Part shown: piece by piece, positions 7,871-16,669 of the stretch
How the letters are laid out: every line of letters begins with the position of its first letter
How positions within the stretch are numbered: position 1 is the stretch's first letter
NCBI GenBank assembly: GCA_016218575.1
Contig: JACRDN010000011.1
Location: 76,209 to 127,203 of the forward strand
Origin: Elusimicrobiota bacterium
Lineage (GTDB): Bacteria; Elusimicrobiota; Elusimicrobia; UBA1565; UBA9628
Direction of reading: 5' to 3'
Length of the DNA stretch: 50,995 nucleotides
The notes under the pieces: model-generated
Told to the model about the DNA's origin: nothing
Database searches by the model: none
Seen by the model: only the letters and a program-made list of their open reading frames with translations
Translations under genes and position numbers: made by a program

Positions 7871-8818
7871 ATGACTGCTCCACGATGTCTTGCCTGCGGC
7901 TCCTCGAATTCCTCCAAGGAATTCGACTCCATGGAGCCGGGCTTCTCGATCAGAAGCTGCTCGAACTGCGACCTTGGCTTCACCTGGCCGCCGGTTCCCG
8001 AGGCCGAGATAGGCTCCTGGTATCCCGAGACCTACTACGGCAAGGAAAACGTCCGCTTCAACGCGATCTTCGAGCGCATGACCCACCTCTTCCAGCGCCG
8101 CCGGGCCAAGGTCCTGCGCGCCAGGACCTCCCCCGGCCCGGTCCTGGACGTGGGCTGCGGCCGGGGGTTCCTACTGGGCTACCTGCGGGGCCTCGGCTAC
8201 GAGCCGCACGGCATCGAGCTCTCCGAAACCGCGGCCTGGCACGCCAAGCGCCGCCTCGGGCTTGCCGTCGAGATTGGCGATTTCCTGGGCTCGGCCCACC
8301 CCGATGGAAGGTTCAAGGCCGTTGTTTTCTGGCACACCCTTGAGCATTTCCCGAGGCCCGCCGCGGCGCTGGCCAAGGCCGCCCGGCTTCTCGAGCCCGG
8401 TGGGCTTTTGGCCGTGGCCGTCCCCAACCGGGAAAGTCTCCAAGCCCGTCTTTTCGGAAAGAACTGGTTTCACCTGGACGTTCCGCGCCATTACACGCAT
8501 TTCGCAAGCCGCTCCTTGGAGGCCCTGCTTTCCCGCCACGGCTTAAGAATAGTCAAGCTCGACCATTTCTGCTTCGAGCAGAACCCCTACGGCTGGCTCC
8601 AGAGCTTCTACAACCTGCTGGGCTTCGACTTCAATTTCCTCTACGCCCTCCTCAAGAACCGCAGCGCGCGCACCATCCGCATCCGCCGGCACCCCTTCCA
8701 GGCCCTGGGGACCTTGGCCTTATTGCCGTTGCTCCTGCCCTTGAGCCTTTTCATGACCGTGGCCGAGGCGGCCCTGCGCCGGGGCGGCACCATCGAGGTC
8801 TACGCGGTCAAGCGATGA
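7871..8818 (+). CDS. zinc-ribbon class I SAM methyltransferase with C-terminal membrane segment
   Basis: A 315-residue methyltransferase. The N-terminus has a zinc-ribbon pattern with C6/C9 and C30/C33, then a Methyltransf_23-type Rossmann domain. Motif I is VLDVGCGRGF (residues 91-100), the acidic motif II is around HGIELSE, and the FWHTLEHFPRP stretch is typical of the family. A long hydrophobic stretch near residues 275-300 could anchor it in the membrane. An upstream in-frame extension is antisense to the protease and was rejected. Proteins of this layout usually modify sugars or lipid-linked intermediates in surface polysaccharide clusters. The ATGA overlap with the next GT-C gene supports that role here (inference). 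Confidence 0.85.
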   Translation: MTAPRCLACGSSNSSKEFDSMEPGFSIRSCSNCDLGFTWPPVPEAEIGSWYPETYYGKENVRFNAIFERMTHLFQRRRAKVLRARTSPGPVLDVGCGRGFLLGYLRGLGYEPHGIELSETAAWHAKRRLGLAVEIGDFLGSAHPDGRFKAVVFWHTLEHFPRPAAALAKAARLLEPGGLLAVAVPNRESLQARLFGKNWFHLDVPRHYTHFASRSLEALLSRHGLRIVKLDHFCFEQNPYGWLQSFYNLLGFDFNFLYALLKNRSARTIRIRRHPFQALGTLALLPLLLPLSLFMTVAEAALRRGGTIEVYAVKR

Positions 8819-10227
8819 GACGCCTGCGCTGGCCCCTCATCCTCCTGGCTTCCGTTCTTCCCCATCTCTACGGGCTCTTTTCTCCGCCCCTGGATTACCA
8901 TTACCACCGCCAGGTCAACACCGCCGCCATCGCGCGCAACTACCACCGCAACGGGCTTGATTTCTTCAATCCGCAAATAGACTGGGAAGGCGATTACCGG
9001 GGCCGCGCCGCCACGGAGTTCCCCCTCTACATGTGGCTGACCGGCCTCTTGTGGGGCCTGGGCGGGATCGGCGACGTCTGGGGCAGGATACTGTCCGTCC
9101 TATTTTCCGCCTTGACCGCGATCTACTTATACGAATTCCTGAAAGGAGAGCTGGAAGAGGAGGCCGCTTTCTACGGGAGCCTCCTTTTCTGCTTCATCCC
9201 GCTCGAGGTCTACTTCGGCCGCACCATACAGCCAGAGGCCCTGGCCCTCCTGGCGAGCATGGCCGCCCTCTACCATTGGAGCCGCTATTTGAAGGAAGGT
9301 GCCGCCTCTCAATGGATAACCGCCTCGTTCTCCGCGTTTATCGCCATCTCCCACAAACTCCCCTACCTCTATATCCTGGGGCCGCTGGCGGGCCTGGCTT
9401 GGGCTCAAGGAGGGCTCAAGGCCTTCCGGCGGCCGAGCCTGTGGCTGGCCCCGGCCGCGGCGTTGGGCGCCACCGCGTTTTGGTACCGCTTCGCCAGCCG
9501 CGGCGTGTACGTGGTTCCCTCCCATCCCGGAGAATTTTGGCAAATCCTGGAATACGGGAGGCTCGCCTACTTCGTGCAGTTTCAATTCCTCTCGCGCTTC
9601 CCCGAGCTCACCGCGACCTACGGCGGGACCTTCCTCCTGTTGTTGGGAGGAAAGGAGTTGATTTTTAAGAGAAAGAAACTCTTCTTTGGAGTCTGGCTTG
9701 CCTGCCTGGCGCTATATATAGTCGCCGGAGGCGGCTACACCTTCCACCATGAATACACCTCGCTGCCCTTCGCCCTCGTCAACGCCGCGCTGATGGGCCA
9801 TGGTCTCTGGCAGATCAAGCGAAAGCGGGCGTGGGCCTGGCTTTGCCTTCTCGCCCTCTCGGTCCCGGTCCACTCGGCCCTGCGCATCAAGCACTGGTAC
9901 CGCGTGGGGTCTCCCTTCCTTCTGAACGCCGGGAAGACCGCCCGGGAAGTAAGCTCCCCCCAAGACTTATTCCTCTGCAATGAGAGGGCGTCCTCGGTTT
10001 ATCTCTACTACCTAGACCGCAGGGGCTGGTCCTGGGACTTGCGCGAAACCGGCGAGTCGGAGATAGGCCGCGTCGAGGACAAGATCCGCAAGGGCGCCAA
10101 GTTCTTCGCCACGGCCAAGGACGGGGTTTTCGCGGACCGGGACGGGTTCTACGCGCGCTGGTTCTACGCGCGCTTCCCCGTCGTCCACGATGGAGAGGGT
10201 CTGCTGGTCTTCAAGCTACGGGATTGA
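8815..10227 (+). CDS. GT-C membrane glycosyltransferase (PMT/GT39-like)
   Basis: A 470-residue polytopic protein with about ten TMs. The first loop (DYHYHRQVNTAAIARNY) and the later GRAATEFPLYMWL resemble the substrate-entry loops of dolichyl/polyprenyl-phosphate sugar transferases. The classic DE pair is replaced by DYHYHR, so the donor-binding details may differ. A soluble C-terminal domain of about 100 residues follows the last TM. It is translationally coupled to the upstream methyltransferase by ATGA. It converges tail-to-tail with the next gene, overlapping it by 12 bases. It is probably involved in glycan decoration of lipid or protein on the periplasmic face. The specific sugar is unknown. 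Confidence 0.75.
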   Translation: MRRLRWPLILLASVLPHLYGLFSPPLDYHYHRQVNTAAIARNYHRNGLDFFNPQIDWEGDYRGRAATEFPLYMWLTGLLWGLGGIGDVWGRILSVLFSALTAIYLYEFLKGELEEEAAFYGSLLFCFIPLEVYFGRTIQPEALALLASMAALYHWSRYLKEGAASQWITASFSAFIAISHKLPYLYILGPLAGLAWAQGGLKAFRRPSLWLAPAAALGATAFWYRFASRGVYVVPSHPGEFWQILEYGRLAYFVQFQFLSRFPELTATYGGTFLLLLGGKELIFKRKKLFFGVWLACLALYIVAGGGYTFHHEYTSLPFALVNAALMGHGLWQIKRKRAWAWLCLLALSVPVHSALRIKHWYRVGSPFLLNAGKTAREVSSPQDLFLCNERASSVYLYYLDRRGWSWDLRETGESEIGRVEDKIRKGAKFFATAKDGVFADRDGFYARWFYARFPVVHDGEGLLVFKLRD

Positions 10228-12333
10228 GAGCCGGCCCGAGGCCGCGGTGAGTCCCGGGACTCCTAGCGCGAAGGGAGTCTCGGGGCTAGGCTCCAGAGGC
10301 AACGAGAAACTCCTCAAAAGAGGGAAGGCCGCTAAAGGGATAGGAGTCGCTCCAAGCCGAGCCCGAATAAGCTCCGCCACAAAGACTTGCCCGGGAAGGG
10401 CTAGAGCCAGCTCCGCCGAGAAAGACACGTGATTGAATAAGCCCGCCAAGCGCACCGTCCGGTCCAAGTCCAAGCGCTCGAGCTTGAGCCCTTGAATGCG
10501 GCGCTCCAGGAAAGCCTTGAGCGCGCCTCCTTGGACCTCGACTGAGACGATCTTGAGCCTCCCCATCTTGAGGAACCGGACGTCGTCAGTGAGGCCCGGC
10601 CCTTCCCCGGCCGGGACCAGGAGCACATCCTGGAGCTCGACCGAGAGGCGCCCGAGCTCCAAGCCGTGCAGGAAAGCCTTCCCCGCTGAAATTCTCACCC
10701 AGGAATAGGCCGCGGCCTCGGGTTCCCAAGGCCCGAACTCGATCCTCAAATCCTCGGCCTCGAGGGCGCTGGAGGCGTAATACTGGAACCGGAAGCCTTT
10801 CTCCCGGAAGGGAGGCAAGGAGGGCCGCCGCCTCTGATAGAGAACGGCCGAGCTTGCGTCCGGCAAAGGCCAGCTCTTGACCTCCTTGTAAGCCCGGGAA
10901 AACCAGCCGTCTTTCCTTAAAATGGTCTGCGAGGCCTCGGGAAGGCCGGAGATGACCTCGGACGGGCCGAGCTCCCCGGTCTTGAGTACCACGAACTCGG
11001 AGAACTCGCACAAGCGCTTGTTGACCCCGCGGATATTGACCCGGGACAGCTTCAGATTCTTGGCCATCCAAGTGAAATTAGGCCCGTTGAAGTAAGGCGA
11101 GTTGGCGACCACGGTCAGGTTGGATATGGGCGAACCCGACTCTCTGAGGCGAGACGCTTCCATTAGGACGTCGGCGATTCGCCAATCCTCCCCGCGGGGA
11201 GGCTGGCTGGGAAGGACGACCAGGGACGCCAACGGCATGGGAATGACGATCCTCGAGATCCACCCCGCGCCGAAATTGGCGGCCGAGAAAAACTGGAAGG
11301 CCGCCAGGGACCAAACCACTGGCTTGGGCCAGGCCGACACGAGGGCCACGCTCAAGGCCGGAAGCCCGGGCACGAGAAAGCGCATTTGCCGGTTGGGCAC
11401 GAGGCTCCAGAAAACATAGGAACAGCCGGCCCAAGCCGGGAAGAGCCAGGCCTTGCGCCATTGCCGCGGATACTGGGCCGTGAAAATCCCGGATAGGCCC
11501 AAGACCCAAAAGAAGGGACCGAGCCCATCGGCCATGAGCCTGAAATACCTCAGGAAAGCCCAGGACTGCCAGAAGGGCACTCCGAAATCCCGGGAAGCGC
11601 CCACCAGACGCGGCAGAAGCACCGGGGCGTGCGCCCAATACCAGGGGAAGGGGATGGAGACCGCAAGCGCCGCCGCGGCCGCGGCCTTGGGGCGGCTCTG
11701 GCGCTCGCCCAAGCCCTTGGCCAAGGGATAGAGGGCGGGAATGAGATAGCTGAAAAAGCTCCATTTGTGAAGCATCCCGGCCGCGCAGAGAAGCCCGAAG
11801 GCCAAGGAGGCTCCCCAGTTCTTGAAGTCATCGCAGCGCACCAGCGCCCAATAGGCGGCGGCGGCGCAAGCGGCCACGGCCAAGTCGGCAAGCTGGGTGA
11901 GCAGCAATTCCTGAACGGCGGGAGAGCAGGCGAAGATCAGAGCCGCGGCCAGGGCGGTCAAATCGGGCCGGAATTCATAGGCGACGGCAAAAAGCGACAG
12001 GCAGAGAAGGGCCAAATAGAACCAATTGACCCACAGGGCCGCGCCCGCGGGATTTTCTCCCCCAGAAGCGGCCGTCAGCGCCAGGTGGTACAGGGGAGGA
12101 AAGGGGGGCATCCCGGGCTTGGGCGGCAGGAGGAACGCCCCGGCCCAGCGGCCCGTTTTCAAGGCGTCCCGGTAATCCAGGGCAATCTCCAGGTGTATGG
12201 CCTGGTCCCAGGAAGGCGGCCGGGTCTCGGCGCGGATGTAGTGCTTGAGCTCCAAAGCCTGCAGGGCGAGAAAAACGCAAAGCCCGATCAACCCCAGAGC
12301 CAAGGCTTTGCGCTCGGAGGTTGTCTGCTCCAT
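10216..12333 (-). CDS. GT-C membrane glycosyltransferase fused to a DUF2993-like lipid-binding domain
   Basis: A 705-residue protein. Residues 1-340 form a GT-C membrane core with about nine TMs and the loop SWDQAIHLEIALDYRD, whose acidic residue is where PMT-like enzymes place the catalytic Asp. A soluble region (about 350-520) follows. The last 180 residues have repeated short patterns such as ISAGKAFLHGLELGRLSVEL and LKLERLDLDRTVRL, resembling DUF2993/LmeA, a tubular lipid-binding domain. A fusion of a sugar transferase with a lipid-carrying domain is unusual. It implies that the acceptor or donor is a lipid held by the tail (inference). The gene is divergent from the next one and convergent with the previous one. 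The domain assignment of the tail is by pattern only. Confidence 0.65.
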   Translation of the reverse strand: MEQTTSERKALALGLIGLCVFLALQALELKHYIRAETRPPSWDQAIHLEIALDYRDALKTGRWAGAFLLPPKPGMPPFPPLYHLALTAASGGENPAGAALWVNWFYLALLCLSLFAVAYEFRPDLTALAAALIFACSPAVQELLLTQLADLAVAACAAAAYWALVRCDDFKNWGASLAFGLLCAAGMLHKWSFFSYLIPALYPLAKGLGERQSRPKAAAAAALAVSIPFPWYWAHAPVLLPRLVGASRDFGVPFWQSWAFLRYFRLMADGLGPFFWVLGLSGIFTAQYPRQWRKAWLFPAWAGCSYVFWSLVPNRQMRFLVPGLPALSVALVSAWPKPVVWSLAAFQFFSAANFGAGWISRIVIPMPLASLVVLPSQPPRGEDWRIADVLMEASRLRESGSPISNLTVVANSPYFNGPNFTWMAKNLKLSRVNIRGVNKRLCEFSEFVVLKTGELGPSEVISGLPEASQTILRKDGWFSRAYKEVKSWPLPDASSAVLYQRRRPSLPPFREKGFRFQYYASSALEAEDLRIEFGPWEPEAAAYSWVRISAGKAFLHGLELGRLSVELQDVLLVPAGEGPGLTDDVRFLKMGRLKIVSVEVQGGALKAFLERRIQGLKLERLDLDRTVRLAGLFNHVSFSAELALALPGQVFVAELIRARLGATPIPLAAFPLLRSFSLPLEPSPETPFALGVPGLTAASGRLSIP

Positions 12334-12401
12334 CCATGAGAATTAAAGGAAATTAACGGGAGCCAGCATATATATTTTTTGCTAGTGTACTTCGTATCGC
12401 G

Positions 12402-13844
12402 ATGGGCAAGAAGGACTACGGCGGCGCCGCTCTCATCGGGGCCGTTTTTTTCATTCTTTACATCAGCCATCTCTCGAAAGGCTACGTCTTCGAAGGGCTG
12501 GCCCGGGCCATGCCCATCGAGCTCGGAATGTTCCGCGGGCTTTTCAACGGCAACCACCTGATCTACGGCTTCGCCGGCTCGTGCTTCCACGGCCTGCTGG
12601 GTTTTTTCGGCTGGACGGGGCTGGCGGTCGTCTCCCTCCAAATCATGGACTCGCTCCTTGGAGCCGCGGGCGCGGCGGTTTTCTTTCTGGCCTTGAGGCG
12701 GCTGGGCGGAGGACGGGCGGAGGCCGCGGCCTGGGCCTGCGTCCTGGGCCTAAGTCTCGGCTATTGGAGCTGGAGCGTGGACGCCCAGGACTACATCTTC
12801 TCAACCTTCCTTCTTTGCCTCAATTTCGCCTTTCTGTCCTCCGGAGCCGCCTCGGGCCGGCTCTCGCCGTGGGCGGCGGCGGCCTTTCACGCCCTAGCCG
12901 TGCTGGGCCATGTCGTCAACGCGGTATTCGTCTCGGCGCCGCTTTGGTTTTTGTACCGCGTCCATGGCCCTCGTTGGCGGCCGGCCGCCGCGCGCTACGC
13001 GGCCGGCCTGGCCGGCCTCCTCCTCCTGGCTTACGGCTCCGTCCTCCTTCTCATCGTAAGGCCCGCCAGCTGGACCGCCGCCTTGGATTGGCTCTGGGGC
13101 AGCGCCGCCGCGGGAGGCGGCAAGCTCGGCTGGCATGGAAGACCGTCCCTGGAAAGCCTCCGACTCTGGGCCGGAATGACCGTTAACATCTTCGCTTCCC
13201 TCGCGCCGGCCGCGCTGGCCGCGCGCCTGGCCTGCGTCGCCTGCTTCGCCCTGGCGGCTTTCCGCTTCAAGAATATCCGCGGCTTTCAAAAGACCACCGC
13301 GGTGGCCTGCCTCCTGTGGCTGGCGGCCTACGCCCTGGTGTTCACCTCCTGGGAGCCCAACACCATGGTCTACCGAGTCTCCGACCTCGTCCCATTGACA
13401 GCACTTCTCTTCCTGGCAAGCCGGACCTTGCCGAAGCGGGGCTTGGGCGCGGCCCTCGGGACCGCCTTCGCCATTCTCCTGGGAACGGTCAACTTCAGGA
13501 TGGAAATCCGACCGCGCGCGCTGGCCTCCAACAACAGGCATTTGCGGCACATGGGGCTCGTCAAGGACAACACCGCGCCGGGGGATTGGGTCGCGGGAGA
13601 AGGCGGCGCCGACGAGCTCTACATCCCCTACTTCGCCCAGCGCAGGCCGCTGGCGATCGGCTTCTATAGCGGAAGAAGGGACCAGCTGCGCAAAAGGATC
13701 GATTCCCTCAAAGCCTCGGGACAGGAGGTATTCGTGACGTCGACCGTATTAAGGTCCGAGACCTGGGCGGAGTTCTTCAAATCCTACGACCTGCTCCCCA
13801 AAGCCTCGGACCCGGACGGATACACTTTGTACACCGTTAAGTAA
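12402..13844 (+). CDS. polytopic GT-C-like membrane protein
   Basis: A 480-residue protein with about ten TMs, a short DxQD-type loop (SVDAQDYIFST, residues about 127-137) and a C-terminal soluble tail. The layout resembles DUF2723 or GT-C glycosyltransferases, but I cannot name the family. The start lies just after a possible extended -10 (TGCTAGTGT, 12380-12388), leaving a very short leader. It is followed after 31 bases by the sugar-nucleotide operon on the same strand, which suggests a shared role in glycan assembly. Confidence 0.6.
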   Translation: MGKKDYGGAALIGAVFFILYISHLSKGYVFEGLARAMPIELGMFRGLFNGNHLIYGFAGSCFHGLLGFFGWTGLAVVSLQIMDSLLGAAGAAVFFLALRRLGGGRAEAAAWACVLGLSLGYWSWSVDAQDYIFSTFLLCLNFAFLSSGAASGRLSPWAAAAFHALAVLGHVVNAVFVSAPLWFLYRVHGPRWRPAAARYAAGLAGLLLLAYGSVLLLIVRPASWTAALDWLWGSAAAGGGKLGWHGRPSLESLRLWAGMTVNIFASLAPAALAARLACVACFALAAFRFKNIRGFQKTTAVACLLWLAAYALVFTSWEPNTMVYRVSDLVPLTALLFLASRTLPKRGLGAALGTAFAILLGTVNFRMEIRPRALASNNRHLRHMGLVKDNTAPGDWVAGEGGADELYIPYFAQRRPLAIGFYSGRRDQLRKRIDSLKASGQEVFVTSTVLRSETWAEFFKSYDLLPKASDPDGYTLYTVK

Positions 13845-13857
13845 TTCGCGCTTTTTT

Positions 13858-13866
13858 TGTTAGAAT
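13858..13866 (+). promoter_or_regulatory. extended -10 promoter of the sugar-nucleotide operon
   Basis: TGTTAGAAT after a run of seven T gives an extended -10 (TGn plus TAGAAT). It ends nine bases before the ATG at 13876, so the leader would be only a few bases. No clear -35 or Shine-Dalgarno sequence is present. Confidence 0.45.
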
Positions 13867-13875
13867 TCTTGAATC

Positions 13876-14889
13876 ATGCAAGCGGTGATATTGATAGGCG
13901 GGATGGGCACGAGGCTTCGCCCTCTGACCTGCGACACCCCGAAACCCCTATTGCCGGTGCTCAACAGGCCTTTCCTCCATTACCAATTCGAGATACTTAA
14001 GGCCCACGGGATCAAAGACATCCTCCTCTGCACCTCCTACCAGGCCAAGGCCTTCGAGAAGATCCTGGGCAACGGGCGCTCCCTCGGCGTGCGCCTGCGC
14101 TACCTCGAGGAGAAGCACCCCCTGGGCACGGGAGGCGCGCTTAGAAACGCCGTGCCTCTCCTGCGCAAGGACTCGACCGTCCTGGCCTTGAACGGCGACG
14201 TCTTGAACACCCTCGACATCACCAAACTCCTCAAGCAGCACCGAAAAACCCGGGCCAAGCTCACCATCGCTCTCACCCGGGTCAAGGACCCGACCGCCTA
14301 CGGCCTAGTGATCATGGATCAGGCCGGGCGCATCCGCAAGTTTTTGGAGAAGCCTTCCTGGGACGAGATCGAGTCGAACACGGTCAACGCGGGAGCCTAC
14401 CTCTTCGATCCCGCGATTTTGGACGCTGTCCCGCCCAACACGCATTACTCCCTGGAACGCTCCCTGTTTCCCATGCTCCTGCAGAACGGCTCTCCCTTGT
14501 ACGGCTTCGTGACCAACGGCTATTGGATCGACATCGGCACCATCGACAAATACCTCCAAGCCCACCTGGACATCCTAGGGGGCGCGACCCCCTTCAGGGC
14601 TCGGGGGGCCAAGGGCCAGGTCCTGCTGGGCCGTGGAACCTCCGTGGGAGATTTCGTCCGCTTCGAGGGCCACGTCTGCGTCGGCAACGGCTGCCGCGTC
14701 GGCAAGGGCGCTTGGCTGCAGGACTGCGTGGTCCTAGAGGGCACGGTGATCGGTGACGGGGCGCGCCTGGAGCGCTGCGTGGTCGGCGCCCGCTGCCGGA
14801 TCGGCACCCAGGCCGTCCTGGGCCAGGGCACGGCCTTGGCCGGAGGCTCGGAGCTAAAGCCCTACACTGTCATGGGAAGCCGCGGATGA
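13876..14889 (+). CDS. sugar-phosphate nucleotidyltransferase (GDP-mannose pyrophosphorylase-like)
   Basis: A 337-residue enzyme joining a sugar 1-phosphate to an NTP. The signature [11 protein letters not shown] (residues 8-18) binds the nucleotide. The later FLEKP and NAGAYLFDP stretches are typical of the mannose-1-phosphate guanylyltransferase/RmlA group, and GYWIDIGTIDKY closes the catalytic domain near residue 225. From about residue 245 a left-handed beta-helix begins (repeats such as GDGARLERCVVGARCRIG). It is the first of four overlapping genes that together could make an activated hexose. The product could be GDP-mannose, GDP-heptose or another NDP-sugar; sequence alone does not decide. 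Confidence 0.82.
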   Translation: MQAVILIGGMGTRLRPLTCDTPKPLLPVLNRPFLHYQFEILKAHGIKDILLCTSYQAKAFEKILGNGRSLGVRLRYLEEKHPLGTGGALRNAVPLLRKDSTVLALNGDVLNTLDITKLLKQHRKTRAKLTIALTRVKDPTAYGLVIMDQAGRIRKFLEKPSWDEIESNTVNAGAYLFDPAILDAVPPNTHYSLERSLFPMLLQNGSPLYGFVTNGYWIDIGTIDKYLQAHLDILGGATPFRARGAKGQVLLGRGTSVGDFVRFEGHVCVGNGCRVGKGAWLQDCVVLEGTVIGDGARLERCVVGARCRIGTQAVLGQGTALAGGSELKPYTVMGSRG

Positions 14890-15245
14890 TTAAGGTCGTT
14901 GAGAAGCCTTGGGGCCGAGAGCTTTGGTTCGCCCAAAACAAGAAATACGCGGGAAAGATTTTGGTCGTCGAGAAGGGCCGAAGGCTCAGCCTCCAGTACC
15001 ACAAGCTCAAGCGCGAGACATTGTACGTCCTCAAAGGGCGCCTCCAGCTCGAACTGGGCGGGCGCAAGAAAACGCTCGAGGCGGGATCCGCTTTCGACGT
15101 GCCTCCCAAGACAGTGCACCGATTCGCCGCCCCCTCGGGCCGGGTGACCTTGGTGGAGGTTTCCACCCCGGAGGTCTGGGACGTGGTCCGCCTTTCGGAC
15201 GACTACGGCCGGGCCGGCAAAAATCCCTCCAAGGAACGGAGATAG
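14886..15245 (+). CDS. cupin, mannose-6-phosphate isomerase type II-like
   Basis: A 119-residue single cupin matching the C-terminal isomerase half of bifunctional GMP-PMI enzymes. It opens with the family's EKPWGRELWF motif. The metal site shows H39 and E44 (QYHKLKRET) and H78 (PKTVHRF); one of the usual paired histidines is a lysine, so metal binding may differ. It would interconvert mannose-6-phosphate and fructose-6-phosphate, or act on another sugar. Its start overlaps the previous gene as ATGA and it ends two bases before the mutase gene, firmly placing it in the operon. Confidence 0.78.
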   Translation: MIKVVEKPWGRELWFAQNKKYAGKILVVEKGRRLSLQYHKLKRETLYVLKGRLQLELGGRKKTLEAGSAFDVPPKTVHRFAAPSGRVTLVEVSTPEVWDVVRLSDDYGRAGKNPSKERR

Positions 15246-15247
15246 AA

Positions 15248-16669
15248 ATGGAAAAAACCGCAGACATCAAGTTCGGCACCGACGGCTGGCGGGGCGTCAT
15301 GGCCCGGGATTTCACCTTCGAGAACGTGCGCCGCGTGGCCCAGGCCATCGCCGACTACGTCCGCGACGAGTCCGAGAAGGCGCCCTCCCGCAAGAAGCTG
15401 TTGACCAACCCCATCCTGGTCGGCTACGACCGGCGCTTCCAGTCCGATTCATTCGCCCGGGAGATCGCGAAGATCTTCCAGGGCAACAGGCTCAACACCC
15501 TCCTCCTGGCCGAAAGCCTCCCCACCCCGGCGCTGAGCTTGCTCACCAAGCGCACCAAGGGCTTCGGGGTCATGGTGACGGCCAGCCACAATCCCCCGGC
15601 CTACAACGGCATCAAGATCAAATACGACGGGCGCGCGGTCTTGGAGAACGTCACATCGGCGGTGGAGGGGTGGCTCGACAAGAGCCAACCCTCCCGCGCC
15701 ACGGATTACAAGGAGAAATCCTGCCGCGGCCTCTACCTCCAGTACCTAAAATCCCGGGCGAACGTCTCCGCGATCTCCTCAAAGCTCAAGAGGCCGGTGG
15801 TCGTGGACTATCTCTACGGCGCGGCGGCGGGCCTCATGGAGGAAATCATCCCCTCCAAACACCTGATCCCCATCCATTCCGCCCACGACCCGCTCTTCGG
15901 CGGCCTCCACCCCGAGCCGATAGAGGCCAACCTCAAGGCCCTCATGGACAGGGTGCGCCGGGAAAATGCGCTCCTTGGAATCGCCCTGGACGGCGACGCG
16001 GACCGCGTGGGCATCGTGGACGACTTGGGGCATTACTACACTCCCTGCCAGGTCTTCCCGATTCTCATTGACTACCTCATCGAGAAAAAGAAGATCAAGG
16101 GAAAGATCGTGCAGTCGGTCTCCCTGGGGTATCTCTCCCGCCGCATCGCCAAGGCCTACAACCTGCCCTTCGAGGAGCTACCAGTCGGATTCAAGCACGT
16201 GGCCGAGCAATTGGCGACCGGAGCCGCAGTCATCGCCGGGGAGGAGTCCGGGGGCTACGCCTGGAAAGGGGGTCTCCCGGAGCGGGACGGCCTGGTGACA
16301 GCACTCACTGTCATCGAGATGTGCGTCTCCCAAGGCAAGACTCCTTCCCAGCTCTGGAAGGCCATCGAGGCCAAGTACGGCAAGTCCCATTTCAAGCGCA
16401 TGGATTTCAGGCTCCACCGCGCCGTGCCCGACAAGGCGGTCTTCGCGGCCAAGATCGCCAAGAAGCTCCCCAAGAAGATCCTGGGGACCGAGATCAAGGA
16501 GCTTATCCAGATCGACGGGATCAAGATCATCCTCTCCGACGACCATTGGATCCTGATGCGCCCCTCGGGAACCGAGCCCCTCATGCGCGTATACGCGGAG
16601 TCGGATTCCGTGGAGCGCACGGCCGGGCTCTTGGAACTCGCCAAGAAGTGGGCCGGCCCCGTGCAATGA
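15248..16669 (+). CDS. phosphoglucomutase/phosphomannomutase
   Basis: A 473-residue alpha-D-phosphohexomutase that moves phosphate between C6 and C1 of a hexose. All four signature loops are present: phosphoserine S113 in TASHNPPAYNG, the metal loop DGDADR (D248, D250, D252), the sugar loop GEESGG (331-336), and the phosphate loop RPSGTEP near residue 440. It supplies sugar 1-phosphate for the flanking nucleotidyltransferases. I start at the ATG two bases after the cupin stop (MEKTADIKFG); longer frames upstream are antisense or overlapping noise. Whether it prefers glucose or mannose cannot be told. Confidence 0.9.
   Translation: MEKTADIKFGTDGWRGVMARDFTFENVRRVAQAIADYVRDESEKAPSRKKLLTNPILVGYDRRFQSDSFAREIAKIFQGNRLNTLLLAESLPTPALSLLTKRTKGFGVMVTASHNPPAYNGIKIKYDGRAVLENVTSAVEGWLDKSQPSRATDYKEKSCRGLYLQYLKSRANVSAISSKLKRPVVVDYLYGAAAGLMEEIIPSKHLIPIHSAHDPLFGGLHPEPIEANLKALMDRVRRENALLGIALDGDADRVGIVDDLGHYYTPCQVFPILIDYLIEKKKIKGKIVQSVSLGYLSRRIAKAYNLPFEELPVGFKHVAEQLATGAAVIAGEESGGYAWKGGLPERDGLVTALTVIEMCVSQGKTPSQLWKAIEAKYGKSHFKRMDFRLHRAVPDKAVFAAKIAKKLPKKILGTEIKELIQIDGIKIILSDDHWILMRPSGTEPLMRVYAESDSVERTAGLLELAKKWAGPVQ

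Noticed and set aside
14909-15247. Upstream extension of the phosphohexomutase frame
   Set aside because: It runs through the cupin gene in another frame; the family N-terminus starts at 15248.
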